From Candidatus Poribacteria bacterium (lineage in GTDB: Bacteria > Poribacteria > WGA-4E > WGA-3G), in NCBI GenBank assembly GCA_028821605.1, contig JAPPFM010000048.1, positions 1 to 64,000 of the forward strand: 64,000 nucleotides of DNA. Direction: 5' to 3'. Positions 32,927-41,750 of the stretch are shown here, one piece after another; position 1 is the stretch's first letter; each line of letters begins with the position of its first letter. The notes under the pieces are model-generated. The model did no database searches, was not told where the DNA came from, and saw only the letters and a program-made list of their open reading frames with translations. Made by a program: the position numbers and the translations under genes.

Positions 32927-35344
32927 ATGGCGAAACAAGAATCCCACGACTTTAGACGTGGGAGTGTCAACGAAACGAATCTTCCGATTACAGAATTGAA
33001 GACAACATTTCAGGATGCGATAGCGGAAGGTCCCGTGGTGATTGTGGCACCAACTGGCAGTGGAAAATCGACACAAGTTCCGCCGTGGTGTGCTGCACTA
33101 TCAGATAAACCGGTGCTTGTTGTTGAACCGAGACGCGTTGCATGCCGTTCGCTCGCACGGTGGGTTGCACAGCAGCGTGGCGAACCCTTAGGGCACTCAG
33201 TTGGCTATACGGTGCGTTTTGAAGATGTCAGTTCCGATGCCTTAACCCGCATCCGTTTTGTCACGCCCGGTGTAGCATTGCGATATGCCGCTGGACCGGA
33301 ATTGGATCAATACGGCACTATCATCTTGGATGAGTTTCATGAGCGCGGTGTAGAGACAGACCTGTTCCTCGCGATATGCCGAAAGAAACGACGCGACGCG
33401 AGACTCGTTATCATGTCCGCCACAATAGCCGCACGACAACTCGCACAATTTGTTGGTGGGCAGGTGCTGCGTGCAGAGGGACGCGTCTATCCTGTCAAAG
33501 TGCGATACCTTGGTGGAGCGGTTGTGCCGACAGCCCATAATTTGGTGGAACGCGTTGAACCGGGGATTAAGCGTGCACTCAAAGAGACGACAGGGAATAT
33601 ATTGGTTTTCCTTCCGGGCAAAGGTGAAATTAACGCATGCCACGACGCGCTTCGTAAAATGCGGAATGTGGAATTTGTTCCGCTCCACGGTGATTTGTCC
33701 GCCGATGCCCAGGACCTCGCATTTGAGGCGCAATCCGAATATCGCCGAATTATCCTCGCAACCAACGTTGCCGAAACATCAATCACACTTCCAGGGATTA
33801 CCGCTGTTTTGGATACTGGATTGGTGCGCCAGCGTGTCCATCAAAGCAGGCGGATTGTCTTGGCGTTACGTCCCATCTCGCAAGCCTCAGCTGAGCAACG
33901 TCGCGGACGTGCAGGTCGCCTCGGTCCGGGAGTCTGCTACAGACTCTGGGAAGAACACGGGCAACTTGAACAGGAAACACCTCCAGAGATTCGTCGGGAG
34001 GATTTGACGCAATTCGTGCTCACTGTTGCCGCAACGGGTTATCGTCCACAGGACTTGACGTTTCTCGATGCACCCCCTGATTTCGCGGTGGAACGCGCAC
34101 AAACCGCATTGAAGCGTTGGGGGGTTCTCTCTGACGATGGCATGCTCACAACAGAGGGTGCCAAGATCTGTGCATTACCCATTGACCCCCTTCACGCCCG
34201 ATTGTTGGTAAAGGCTCCCCTCTCGCTCCGACGCGATCTGGTTGATCTCATTGCGACCTTGGAACGTCCTGCGCCGTTATGGCGACCTATGGTCGGTATG
34301 TCAGCTGAACGACAAGAGGCGGTTCAAAATGCTCGTCAGAAAGACCTTTTTCGTGATGGGTGCGATGCGACAACGGCAATCCGGACGTTGCGCTGCGGCG
34401 ATGCGAAACGGCATCACCTCCATAGAACTGCCCTCGCTGAGTGTCGCAGAATCGCAACGCAGCTCAGGACGTTCTTTCAGTTGCCGTCTGTCATGAAAGA
34501 AAATGCATCACCGCAACCCGACCGCGCGGCACTGATCGCTTATCTCTTACGTGAATGGGAAACTTGCGCTTATGTGCAGAGACGGAAAGGGATGGGATGG
34601 GGAAATGAACAGGGAGAGGTCTTGCTCGATTCCGATTCACTCCTGCCGGAAGGGCAGCACGCCGCTTTGATTTTGGAAACCATTGGCATTGGGAAAGGCA
34701 CGCGCGTTCAATTGATGGGACGCACTGCCATGCCTTGCGCTTTTGCTGACCTCGTTGATGCAGGAATCGGAACTTCTCAGATCACCACACCGAGACTTGA
34801 GGGTGAAGACATCGTCGCGGAGGTAGTGACCGAATATGCGGGAAGAGAGATCGGACGCGAACGGCGACCGCTACATGGCGAATTACTGAGAGAGGCGTTG
34901 GCATCGCTCATTCTCTCTGGATCCGTGTTCCTTGGTGCTGGTGAGCAGCTGACACGGGCGATTCATGCTTGGACCCTGCAGTGCGCGCTACAAACCTCGG
35001 AAATAACAGTGTTGACACCACACGAATGGTTGGTTTCACAGTTGGCTGTGTTGGGTGTGGAGGTCGCCGAGGAATGGAAACTTCTTTCGCCGGAGGATTT
35101 GGTCTTCACAGAAATAGACGCTGACACCATCGCTGAAATTGAGGCACAGTATCCAAAAGAATTTTCTGTCAACGGTGCGAAGTTCAGCGTCGAATACCAT
35201 CCTGCCGAAAAACTTGTCATGTTGCGATGGGAGCGCGGCATTCGTCAACCGACGTTGAGTTCGGTATTACTCCCACGCTGGAACAATTGGAAAGTGCAGC
35301 TTGACCTCCGTGGACAGGTGCGGACAGTGCGTCCCACTTCTTAA
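32927..35344 (+). CDS. HrpB-like ATP-dependent helicase with IS-derived start
   Basis: An 805-residue DExH helicase. Walker A is APTGSGKST, DEFH is the motif II box, MSATIAA is motif III, and QRRGRAGRLGPG is motif VI. The long C-terminal part is HrpB-type (for example RRKGMGWGNEQGEVLLDSDS). Start ATG 32927 has GGGAGG 6 bases upstream, and both lie inside the right end of the TnpB element. The first 15 residues (MAKQESHDFRRGSVN) are encoded by the IS end; the native-like segment begins near NLPITELKTTF. The cellular role of HrpB is not well defined (RNA helicase fold). Confidence 0.92.
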   Translation: MAKQESHDFRRGSVNETNLPITELKTTFQDAIAEGPVVIVAPTGSGKSTQVPPWCAALSDKPVLVVEPRRVACRSLARWVAQQRGEPLGHSVGYTVRFEDVSSDALTRIRFVTPGVALRYAAGPELDQYGTIILDEFHERGVETDLFLAICRKKRRDARLVIMSATIAARQLAQFVGGQVLRAEGRVYPVKVRYLGGAVVPTAHNLVERVEPGIKRALKETTGNILVFLPGKGEINACHDALRKMRNVEFVPLHGDLSADAQDLAFEAQSEYRRIILATNVAETSITLPGITAVLDTGLVRQRVHQSRRIVLALRPISQASAEQRRGRAGRLGPGVCYRLWEEHGQLEQETPPEIRREDLTQFVLTVAATGYRPQDLTFLDAPPDFAVERAQTALKRWGVLSDDGMLTTEGAKICALPIDPLHARLLVKAPLSLRRDLVDLIATLERPAPLWRPMVGMSAERQEAVQNARQKDLFRDGCDATTAIRTLRCGDAKRHHLHRTALAECRRIATQLRTFFQLPSVMKENASPQPDRAALIAYLLREWETCAYVQRRKGMGWGNEQGEVLLDSDSLLPEGQHAALILETIGIGKGTRVQLMGRTAMPCAFADLVDAGIGTSQITTPRLEGEDIVAEVVTEYAGREIGRERRPLHGELLREALASLILSGSVFLGAGEQLTRAIHAWTLQCALQTSEITVLTPHEWLVSQLAVLGVEVAEEWKLLSPEDLVFTEIDADTIAEIEAQYPKEFSVNGAKFSVEYHPAEKLVMLRWERGIRQPTLSSVLLPRWNNWKVQLDLRGQVRTVRPTS

Positions 35345-36339
35345 TCTGCTTTGATTTTTCCCCATATTGTTGTGAACAACTTCGGTTGTGGGGCGACAGG
35401 TAAAGCCAACGGATCAAACCAATCTGGGTCCCTGTTATAGCCTTCATCTGTCAGTTGGTGTGGATTATCACTGCCCAGCGTGATGCTGAAGAGATGGATC
35501 TCTTTTCCGACGGATTGTTCATATACGAGTTGGTTGCCGAGCGGCGACCAAGCAGGATCAGAAGTCTTGGTGTCCTCAAAAACAACCTGTTCAAGTTGAC
35601 TTCCATCACGGTTCACAGTGTAGATCGTCTCCACGGCGTTCGGCAGTTTTCCGCCGGCTTTTAAAAAATTTCCCACAACGAGCTGAACCAGATTTATACC
35701 AGTGAAAGCAATTTGGGTACCATCTGGTGACCAAACTGGATCAAAGGGAATCGCTTGTTCCATCGGAAGCACGATGTCTTCTACACCGGTTTGTAGGTTA
35801 ATGGTGTGAATTCCAAGGTCCTCCAGTGAAATAAAGACGATCTCGGAACCGTTTGGTGACCACGCTGGTTGCCAACCGCTCACGATTCGTTCCTCTTCCC
35901 CGCCGTCAATTGTAGCGATGTAGATACCTGGATTTTCAATCTGTGCATCAACACGGTAATAGGCGATCCGTTTTCCATCAGGTGCCCAGGTGCCGTGTCG
36001 TCTGTTTGCCAATTTTTGGAACACCTGTTGTACGTTTGTCCCGTCCGCGTTCATAAGAAACAGGTCCGAAATGCCATCGCGATTTGAGGTAAAAAGGATC
36101 TTATCCCCTGTCGGCGACCAGACAGGTTGAGAATCGGAGGCAGGATGTCGCGTTAATTTGATCTGCCCCGTCCCGTCTGGATTCATGATATAGATGTCAC
36201 TATTGCCCTTCTGTTTAATGTTTACTGTTTCAGAGGTATAGACGATTTTCGCACTCTCAGGTGCTCTTGAGAACACGGGAGAGAGGCTGCCGGATATCAA
36301 TAACAGACTGAGGACATAAAGAATCGGTTTGCGTTTCAT
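35341..36339 (-). CDS. Exported PD40/TolB-like propeller protein with W-x-x-[IV]-K tail
   Basis: A 332-residue protein. Signal peptide: LYVLSLLLISGSLSPVFS. The body is five or six PD40 blades ([39 protein letters not shown]) as in the TolB propeller, but without the TolB N-terminal domain. The tail is QPKLFTTIWGKIKAD. It overlaps the convergent helicase stop by 4 bases. It lies 31 bases after its paralog and is probably cotranscribed with it. Confidence 0.9.
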   Translation of the reverse strand: MKRKPILYVLSLLLISGSLSPVFSRAPESAKIVYTSETVNIKQKGNSDIYIMNPDGTGQIKLTRHPASDSQPVWSPTGDKILFTSNRDGISDLFLMNADGTNVQQVFQKLANRRHGTWAPDGKRIAYYRVDAQIENPGIYIATIDGGEEERIVSGWQPAWSPNGSEIVFISLEDLGIHTINLQTGVEDIVLPMEQAIPFDPVWSPDGTQIAFTGINLVQLVVGNFLKAGGKLPNAVETIYTVNRDGSQLEQVVFEDTKTSDPAWSPLGNQLVYEQSVGKEIHLFSITLGSDNPHQLTDEGYNRDPDWFDPLALPVAPQPKLFTTIWGKIKAD

Positions 36340-36370
36340 GTTATTACGTTGGTTTCGGATCGTGGGGCAC

Positions 36371-37399
36371 TCATTTTTTGATTGTTCCCCACGTTGTTGT
36401 TAGCAGGTGTGGTTGTGGCTGGACAGGCAGCGTTCTTGGATCAAACCAATCCGCTCCATAATTACGACCTGTGTCGGTGAGTTGTTCTGATCTACCATTC
36501 TCTACAGACACTTTGAAAATCTGGAATTGATTTAATTGATTTCCAACCTGCTGTTTGTACAGGAGTTCGTCTCCGAATGGGGACCATGCAGGTTCAAGCG
36601 CATACGTTCCTTTCTCGGAAACGATTTGCTGAAACTCGTCCCCATCACGCGCTGCGATGTAAATAGTCTGAGCATCAAACACCCTTTTTCCCCATTTGTC
36701 ATGAACCTGTTTGTCCCACAAATCCCGATCCATCCAAGAAAAGGCGAGCCATTTTCCGTCAGGTGACCACGTTGGGTTTTCCATTGTCGGCAGTCGTTCT
36801 GCAAAAAGCGTCCGTTTCACACCACTGTGTAGATTGACAACACGAATTTGTCGGCTTAAAGGCAGACGCATACCCCACTTCTTTGCTGCTCCTGCCAACG
36901 TAAAGACTATCTCCGATCCGTCGGGCGACCACGCTGGGTTTCCACCTCCATCCCCTACATCGGTAATTCTTTCGACCGTTTTTCCATCTATTGTAGCAGT
37001 ATAGATAGCCCATTCATCACGCCGCAGATAAGCAATCTGTTTTCCATCAGGGGACCATGTCGGCTCGCGTCTATCTGCTGACTTTGCAAATACCTTCCGC
37101 ACGTTCTTTCCATCTGCATCCATGAGGTAGAGGTCCCACTCGCCGTCGCGGTTAGAATTGAAAAGAATTTGCTCACCTGTTGGGGACCAGGCTGGCTCGA
37201 AATCAGCAGCGGGGTGCTCGGTTAAATTTACCTGTTGACTCCCATCGGGGTTCATGATATAGATTTCGCTGTTTCCGTCTCGATTTGATGTAAAGGCGAT
37301 TTTTGCAGTCGTTGGGGCTTTTGCCCAAACCCGATCCGCGTGAGTGAATACCAATGTTAAACTGACGCAACAAAAAATATAAATGTGAGTACTTTTCAT
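36371..37399 (-). CDS. Exported PD40/TolB-like propeller protein with W-x-x-[IV]-K tail
   Basis: A 342-residue tandem paralog of the gene at 35341-36339. Signal peptide near [23 protein letters not shown]40 blades recur with [21 protein letters not shown] and [13 protein letters not shown]. The tail is [14 protein letters not shown]. The function is unknown; soluble TolB-like propellers often bind envelope proteins or glycans. First gene of a two-gene minus-strand unit. Confidence 0.9.
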   Translation of the reverse strand: MKSTHIYIFCCVSLTLVFTHADRVWAKAPTTAKIAFTSNRDGNSEIYIMNPDGSQQVNLTEHPAADFEPAWSPTGEQILFNSNRDGEWDLYLMDADGKNVRKVFAKSADRREPTWSPDGKQIAYLRRDEWAIYTATIDGKTVERITDVGDGGGNPAWSPDGSEIVFTLAGAAKKWGMRLPLSRQIRVVNLHSGVKRTLFAERLPTMENPTWSPDGKWLAFSWMDRDLWDKQVHDKWGKRVFDAQTIYIAARDGDEFQQIVSEKGTYALEPAWSPFGDELLYKQQVGNQLNQFQIFKVSVENGRSEQLTDTGRNYGADWFDPRTLPVQPQPHLLTTTWGTIKK

Positions 37400-37468
37400 G
37401 AAATTTTTCCCAATAGAACAAGCAAGTAAAGGCTTTCGTTTGTGTCCGTTTTTGGACGTTCATACAAG

Positions 37469-38119
37469 TTATTCTATTCGCTCGAAGGAACAGCGGATAT
37501 TCCCGCGGTGCAGCCAACCGTCGGGGCTTAATACCATGCCGAGATCTAATGTCAAATCCATCTGTCTCTCTTTTATGGAGATTCCCAATATGTCAGGTCT
37601 TAACGTTATGGAGTGGACTTCTCCGTTATCTAACAGGACCTGTCTATGGATGCCATCTGCGAAACTAAATAGGAGATCCGGTATCTGGGTGCCAGTCGTC
37701 GGGTAGAATGCGATTCCTCCACTGTCTGGTTTGTCCTCATCATGAACCGCCCCTGTTGAGTACGTTCCATGAGACTTCGTCATCATGTTTTCGATTTGGT
37801 ACTGGTAAGAGATATCACCCCTTTTCCAGAATCGAAGTGTTAGTCCTTTAAGTCTACGGGCAGTGCGTGCGGCTTTTATTTTCAAGATGTCTTCGCTTCC
37901 ACCCCGTTCCTCAATGACGAGTTCAAGAAATCGCCACTTGCCGAGCATATCATCCGACAAAAAATTGCGTCTACGTTTAAACGTTTCTTTTCTTCGGGCA
38001 TCTTCATACGCCTCACGACGGGTGTCGCGCTCGTTCTGCATCTGCTGGTATTTCGCAGAGGTGCAACCCGTGAATACCAGAATCAGAATACAAAATGACA
38101 TTAAAATCTTCATTTTCAT
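37469..38119 (-). CDS. Lipoprotein, tandem family member 5
   Basis: A 216-residue lipoprotein. Start ATG 38119 overlaps the upstream gene's stop as ATGA; the longer frame from 38164 is not plausible. The lipobox is VFTGC, with the N-terminal heptad-like stretch YQQMQNERDTRREAYEDARRK. The shared core holds LGKWRFLELVIEE, RLKGLTLRFWKRGDISYQYQ and the C-terminal LSPDGWLHRGNIRCSFERIE. No known family recognised; the GKW and beta-rich core suggest a lipocalin-like barrel. This is the most divergent member and the last gene. Confidence 0.8.
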   Translation of the reverse strand: MKMKILMSFCILILVFTGCTSAKYQQMQNERDTRREAYEDARRKETFKRRRNFLSDDMLGKWRFLELVIEERGGSEDILKIKAARTARRLKGLTLRFWKRGDISYQYQIENMMTKSHGTYSTGAVHDEDKPDSGGIAFYPTTGTQIPDLLFSFADGIHRQVLLDNGEVHSITLRPDILGISIKERQMDLTLDLGMVLSPDGWLHRGNIRCSFERIE

Positions 38120-39027
38120 TCGATCCGTTTGAACGTGCATCGCAGACCTCCGGTTCGCATCCACCCTGTCGGTGTTAGCTCCATATCCCCATACAGGACT
38201 AAATAGAGTGTGTCCTCTGTCACCGTAATTCCTGCTATTGAGGAGATTGTATAAGAGGTTTTAGAGGCTCTCCGTCCAGCTTGTGCCCCCATCCTGCGTA
38301 TTCTCTCGGCATCCGCCTGTTTCTTTTTGGCGACCATCTGTTTTATAGGTTCGGAACCGAATAAGAACTCAAGCATCTCTGGACCCGTCCGCCGACGAAA
38401 ACTGATAAACGGAAATGGATCGTCGCCGTATCGCTTGGTGGTGATGTAACATTGCCCCGTGACACTCGTGCCGCGATTGCTACCGCTGTAGTAGTAAGAG
38501 GTGCGGTCCTCAGAAAACTCGAGTATGAGATTTTTGCGGGTAGATGCAACGAGTGAGGCTTTTGCCCCCAATATCCGCTGCTGCGATTTCTCATCTGTAA
38601 CCTCAATTGGTGGCAGACGGGTCGCATTTGCCTCTGCCTCCGGGGTCTGTGGGGTTGCCTCTGGATTTGGCAGGTTTGGTACTGCCGCTTCTTCAGACAC
38701 GTTAGGGGTTGTTGACGCTTTGCCCGCGGCAGCCGTGGGCAATCCTTCCGTAGCGGAAGATGGCGAGTTTGGTGTTTGCTGCGATATCAACTCCGCCCGC
38801 TTTGCAGTGACACTGCCCTCTTCTACTTCTAACCCGACGTACTGCCATTTGCCGACAAGAAGGTCCTTCACGGCTCTCTTGACTCTTTCGGGATTATGTT
38901 TTTCGCGTGCGGCATCGTAAGCTTCAATCAAGCTTTCCCGTTCATACTGAGTCTCCGGGGATATTAGCGTCCCACAACCTGTGAACACTATCGCTATAAT
39001 GCCCAACATTGTTAACGTTTTCATCAT
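38116..39027 (-). CDS. Lipoprotein, tandem family member 4 (long)
   Basis: A 303-residue lipoprotein; the lipobox is VFTGC. It has the family pattern VGKWQYVGLEVEEGSV, then a proline/alanine-rich insert of about 60 residues (TPNVSEEAAVPNLPNPEATP). The core follows: RKNLILEFSEDRTSYYYSGS and FISFRRRTGPEMLEFLFGS, then the C-terminal LTPTGWMRTGGLRCTFKRIE. GGAATAA precedes the ATGATG start. A 245-bp MITE-like element separates it from member 3. Confidence 0.82.
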   Translation of the reverse strand: MMKTLTMLGIIAIVFTGCGTLISPETQYERESLIEAYDAAREKHNPERVKRAVKDLLVGKWQYVGLEVEEGSVTAKRAELISQQTPNSPSSATEGLPTAAAGKASTTPNVSEEAAVPNLPNPEATPQTPEAEANATRLPPIEVTDEKSQQRILGAKASLVASTRKNLILEFSEDRTSYYYSGSNRGTSVTGQCYITTKRYGDDPFPFISFRRRTGPEMLEFLFGSEPIKQMVAKKKQADAERIRRMGAQAGRRASKTSYTISSIAGITVTEDTLYLVLYGDMELTPTGWMRTGGLRCTFKRIE

Positions 39028-39119
39028 TTATTCCTTTCTTATACTTTAACCCAAGAATGCAGAGTAGACACAAGACCTAACCCATAGCCGTCAATTTTAG
39101 AAAAACTGTATTATGGCAT

Positions 39120-39364
39120 CGTAGGTTGGGTTGAATGGATTCCACCAAAATTGTAAAATCTATAGAAAACAAATTTTTCTCCAGACACGCCACATCAACC
39201 AGAAACCGAGTGAAACCCAACATTTTTGTCTTGAAGTGCTGCAACTCTGAGGGTATGAAGTTGGGTTTCACTATGTTTTTGAGTGTATATGGCAGCCTCT
39301 TGGATTTGAGGTGTGTTTGAAACACCACCATCTGCCCTCTCAACGCCGTTCAACCCAACCTACG
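39120..39364. repeat. MITE-like element with 16-bp terminal inverted repeats
   Basis: CGTAGGTTGGGTTGAA (39120-39135) and TTCAACCCAACCTACG (39349-39364) are exact reverse complements. Nested inside are GTGAAACCCAAC (near 39212) and GTTGGGTTTCAC (near 39265), also exact. Similar flanking sequences (TTCTTATACTTT...GACACAAGACCTA) occur on both sides, suggesting that the element split a duplicated stretch. Non-coding; it fills the gap 39028-39439. Confidence 0.8.
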
Positions 39365-39439
39365 GGAACTTTCTTATACTTTCACCAAAAGTGAAGATAG
39401 ACACAAGACCTACCTCCACAGCCTACAGGTACCAGTTTC

Positions 39440-40369
39440 TTATTCGATCCGCTTGAAGGCGCATCGTAGACCACCGGTTCGTGTCCAACCGTTGGGGGTT
39501 AGTTCCATATCTCCTGCAAGGATTATATAAAGTCGGTCACTTGTCACCTCAATTCCCAATGCTGAAATTGGCATGTAGGAAACCCCTTTTGGGGTGGCTT
39601 TCTCGCTGCCTCTTCCACCCAGTCTACGGACGTTTTCGTGCTTATCCCCCCATATTGGTCGGCTGGTGTTTACGTAATTTTTCCCTTCCATCCGCTGCGT
39701 ATTTTCAGCAAACGCTTGCTTGCTTCTGGCGGTCATAAGCCTTGCGGGTTCGGAAGTAAATAGGAACTCAAGCATTTTCGGACCGGTACGCCGTCTGAAT
39801 CGGATAAACGGCAAAGGGACATCTCCAACTCGCGGGGCGATGATCTTACATTGCCCTGTGACTTTCCTGCCCCGGTTGCTGCCACGGTAGTAGTAGGAGG
39901 TACGCTCCTCATAAAATTCGAGCGTTAGATTTTTACGGTTCGCCGCGACCAAAGCCATTTTCGCCGCAGCTATCTTTTGGTTGTCTTCGCGCCCTTGGAC
40001 TGTGATCGGCGGTAATTGCACTGGATCCTGTTCGGATGTCCGTTCCTCCGTGTTAGGCTGAGACGATTCGAGTGTTGTTGGCGTTTGTACGTTGGTATCG
40101 GAAGACGGTGCTGTTCTGCCGCTTTCGGATTTTGGATTCGTCCTTTGTGCGTTGACGGTCTCGTTTTCAATTTCTATGCCTATCAGCTGCCATTTACCTA
40201 TCAGCTGTGCCTTTATCTCGCTTGTCATTTTTTCTGGATCATATTTCATGCGCGCATCTTCGTAATTCTCGATTGCATCTTTGCCTTCCTGCCGTCCTTC
40301 TTGATATAGCGCACTATTACAACTTGTAAACACGAATACGAGGATAGCGAGCGGTGCTAACATTTTCAC
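39440..40369 (-). CDS. Lipoprotein, tandem family member 3 (long)
   Basis: A 309-residue lipoprotein; lipobox VFTSC. Same layout as the member at 38116-39027: LIGKWQLIGIEIENETV, a Ser/Thr/Pro-rich linker, RKNLTLEFYEERTSYYYRGS, FIRFRRRTGPKMLEFLFTS, an additional Arg/Lys-rich region, and the C-terminal LTPNGWTRTGGLRCAFKRIE. Function unknown. Confidence 0.83.
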   Translation of the reverse strand: MKMLAPLAILVFVFTSCNSALYQEGRQEGKDAIENYEDARMKYDPEKMTSEIKAQLIGKWQLIGIEIENETVNAQRTNPKSESGRTAPSSDTNVQTPTTLESSQPNTEERTSEQDPVQLPPITVQGREDNQKIAAAKMALVAANRKNLTLEFYEERTSYYYRGSNRGRKVTGQCKIIAPRVGDVPLPFIRFRRRTGPKMLEFLFTSEPARLMTARSKQAFAENTQRMEGKNYVNTSRPIWGDKHENVRRLGGRGSEKATPKGVSYMPISALGIEVTSDRLYIILAGDMELTPNGWTRTGGLRCAFKRIE

Positions 40370-40392
40370 GGTTTTCTCTCCTTAATACGGTT

Positions 40393-41025
40393 TTATTTAA
40401 CCCGTTTGAAAGTGCAACGGATCCCTCCACTTTGTGCCCAGCCGTTTGGAGTTAGTTGCATTGCACCGTCCAAAATTATGTGCAATCTGTCCTCCGTAAC
40501 CGAGATGCCCAACCAATTTGATAGTGGGCTAATATTCATAGAGACACTCTCTCCTGTTTCAAGCCTGCTTTGTGCCATGCCAGAGATGAATTGAGGTAAT
40601 TTCTCACCTGTGTCCCGAAAGACTCGTAGGAAGGGGGACAATTCCCCGCCATAGCGGAGTGGGCTAATTTTGAAGCTTCCTGTTACTTCTGTCTCTCCAT
40701 TTTTCCCGCGGTATCGGCGGAAGACATTTCGGTCCATAAAAAATTCAAGGGTCAAATTTTTGCGAGTCGTCGCATGAATATCGTATTTTAATGCCGCTAT
40801 TTCTTCGCTGACATCACCTTCTTCAACTTCCAAACTCAATAATTCCCACGTGCCGAGAAGTTCGTCAGTGAAAGCGAGTTCCATTGTCCGTGGGTCGTGT
40901 TTCCTGCGAGCATCTTCAAAGGCAGCGCGGACGCTATTGCGTTCGTTTTGCATTTCTTGGTATTTGGCATTGGTACACCCTGCGAAAATAAACATTAGCA
41001 GGCTGAAAGCGGTTAGGATTTTCAT
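40393..41025 (-). CDS. Lipoprotein, tandem family member 2
   Basis: A 210-residue lipoprotein; lipobox FAGC. Family marks: KYQEMQNERNSVRAAFEDAR, LGTWELLSLEVEEGDV, RKNLTLEFFMDRNVFRRYRG, and the C-terminal LTPNGWAQSGGIRCTFKRVK. It starts inside the upstream gene's stop (ATGA-type overlap, 4 bases). Lacks the long insert of members 3 and 4. Confidence 0.83.
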   Translation of the reverse strand: MKILTAFSLLMFIFAGCTNAKYQEMQNERNSVRAAFEDARRKHDPRTMELAFTDELLGTWELLSLEVEEGDVSEEIAALKYDIHATTRKNLTLEFFMDRNVFRRYRGKNGETEVTGSFKISPLRYGGELSPFLRVFRDTGEKLPQFISGMAQSRLETGESVSMNISPLSNWLGISVTEDRLHIILDGAMQLTPNGWAQSGGIRCTFKRVK

Positions 41026-41651
41026 TTTTCAATCCTCCCAAAATAGCACCGCACGCCACCGCTTTGGACCCAACCGCTGGGACCTAATTGCATCTTGCCG
41101 TGCATTGTGAGATACAGCCTGTCAGGCTTAACCGAGATGCTAATCTCGTTTGCTGTGTCAAGTCCCGGCGCGCCTGATAGACCGAGCGGTTTTCTGTCGG
41201 AACTTGCTGCGAAGAGGAATTGTGGTATCTCAGGGCCGGAGCGTCTGATGAACCGGATGAATGGGAAAGGTTCATCGCCGTACCGGACAGTGATGACAGT
41301 AAATTGGCCGGACACCTCCGTATTACCGTTTTTGCCGCGGTAATTATAGATACCTTTTTCCTCAAAGAATTCAAGCGTGAGATTCTTCAAGTCAAGGGCA
41401 TAAAGTGCGGCTTTGGCTTTTGCAACCTCTTCGGTGACATCGCTTTCTTCGATTTCAAGATTCAGAAACTTCCACTTCCCGAGCAGCGTTTCGATTGTAT
41501 CGGTTTTGAGTTTGAGTTCGTTGTGCTCGCCGCGGAGGTCTTCGTAATTCTTGAGCAGCTGATCGCGTTCTGCTTGCATCTTTTGGTACTCAGCACTCGT
41601 ACAGCCGGTGAGCATCAGAACGCAGATACTAAAAATAATCCAGATTTTCAT
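41022..41651 (-). CDS. Lipoprotein, tandem family member 1
   Basis: A 209-residue lipoprotein with a perfect lipobox (LTGC). First of the five-gene series, with AAGGAGAG upstream of ATG 41651. Family marks: EYQKMQAERDQLLKNYEDLRGEHN (coiled-coil-like), LGKWKFLNLEIEESDV, KNLTLEFFEEKGIYNYRG, PFPFIRFIRRSGPEIPQFLF, and the C-terminal LGPSGWVQSGGVRCYFGRIE. Cellular role unknown; probably attached to the outer or inner membrane on the periplasmic side. Confidence 0.85.
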   Translation of the reverse strand: MKIWIIFSICVLMLTGCTSAEYQKMQAERDQLLKNYEDLRGEHNELKLKTDTIETLLGKWKFLNLEIEESDVTEEVAKAKAALYALDLKNLTLEFFEEKGIYNYRGKNGNTEVSGQFTVITVRYGDEPFPFIRFIRRSGPEIPQFLFAASSDRKPLGLSGAPGLDTANEISISVKPDRLYLTMHGKMQLGPSGWVQSGGVRCYFGRIEK

Positions 41652-41750
41652 AGGTATCTCTCCTTGTTGGACGCGTGTGGGGGTGTGCGCTCCCTACTAC
41701 AGCGGTATTATACCAGAACACCTCGTAAATGGCAAATCTCGGATTCGGAT

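Larger units (their letters stand above)
31525..32971 (+). mobile_element. TnpB-only IS200/IS605-type element inserted at the helicase 5' end
   Basis: Left hairpin 31539-31558 (CCCAATGC TTTA GCTTTGGG); right hairpin 32942-32963 (TCCCACG...CGTGGGA), followed by GTGTCAAC. These are typical IS200/IS605 subterminal hairpins. It carries tnpB but no tnpA. The right end falls within the open reading frame of the helicase gene. The left limit is approximate. Confidence 0.85.
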
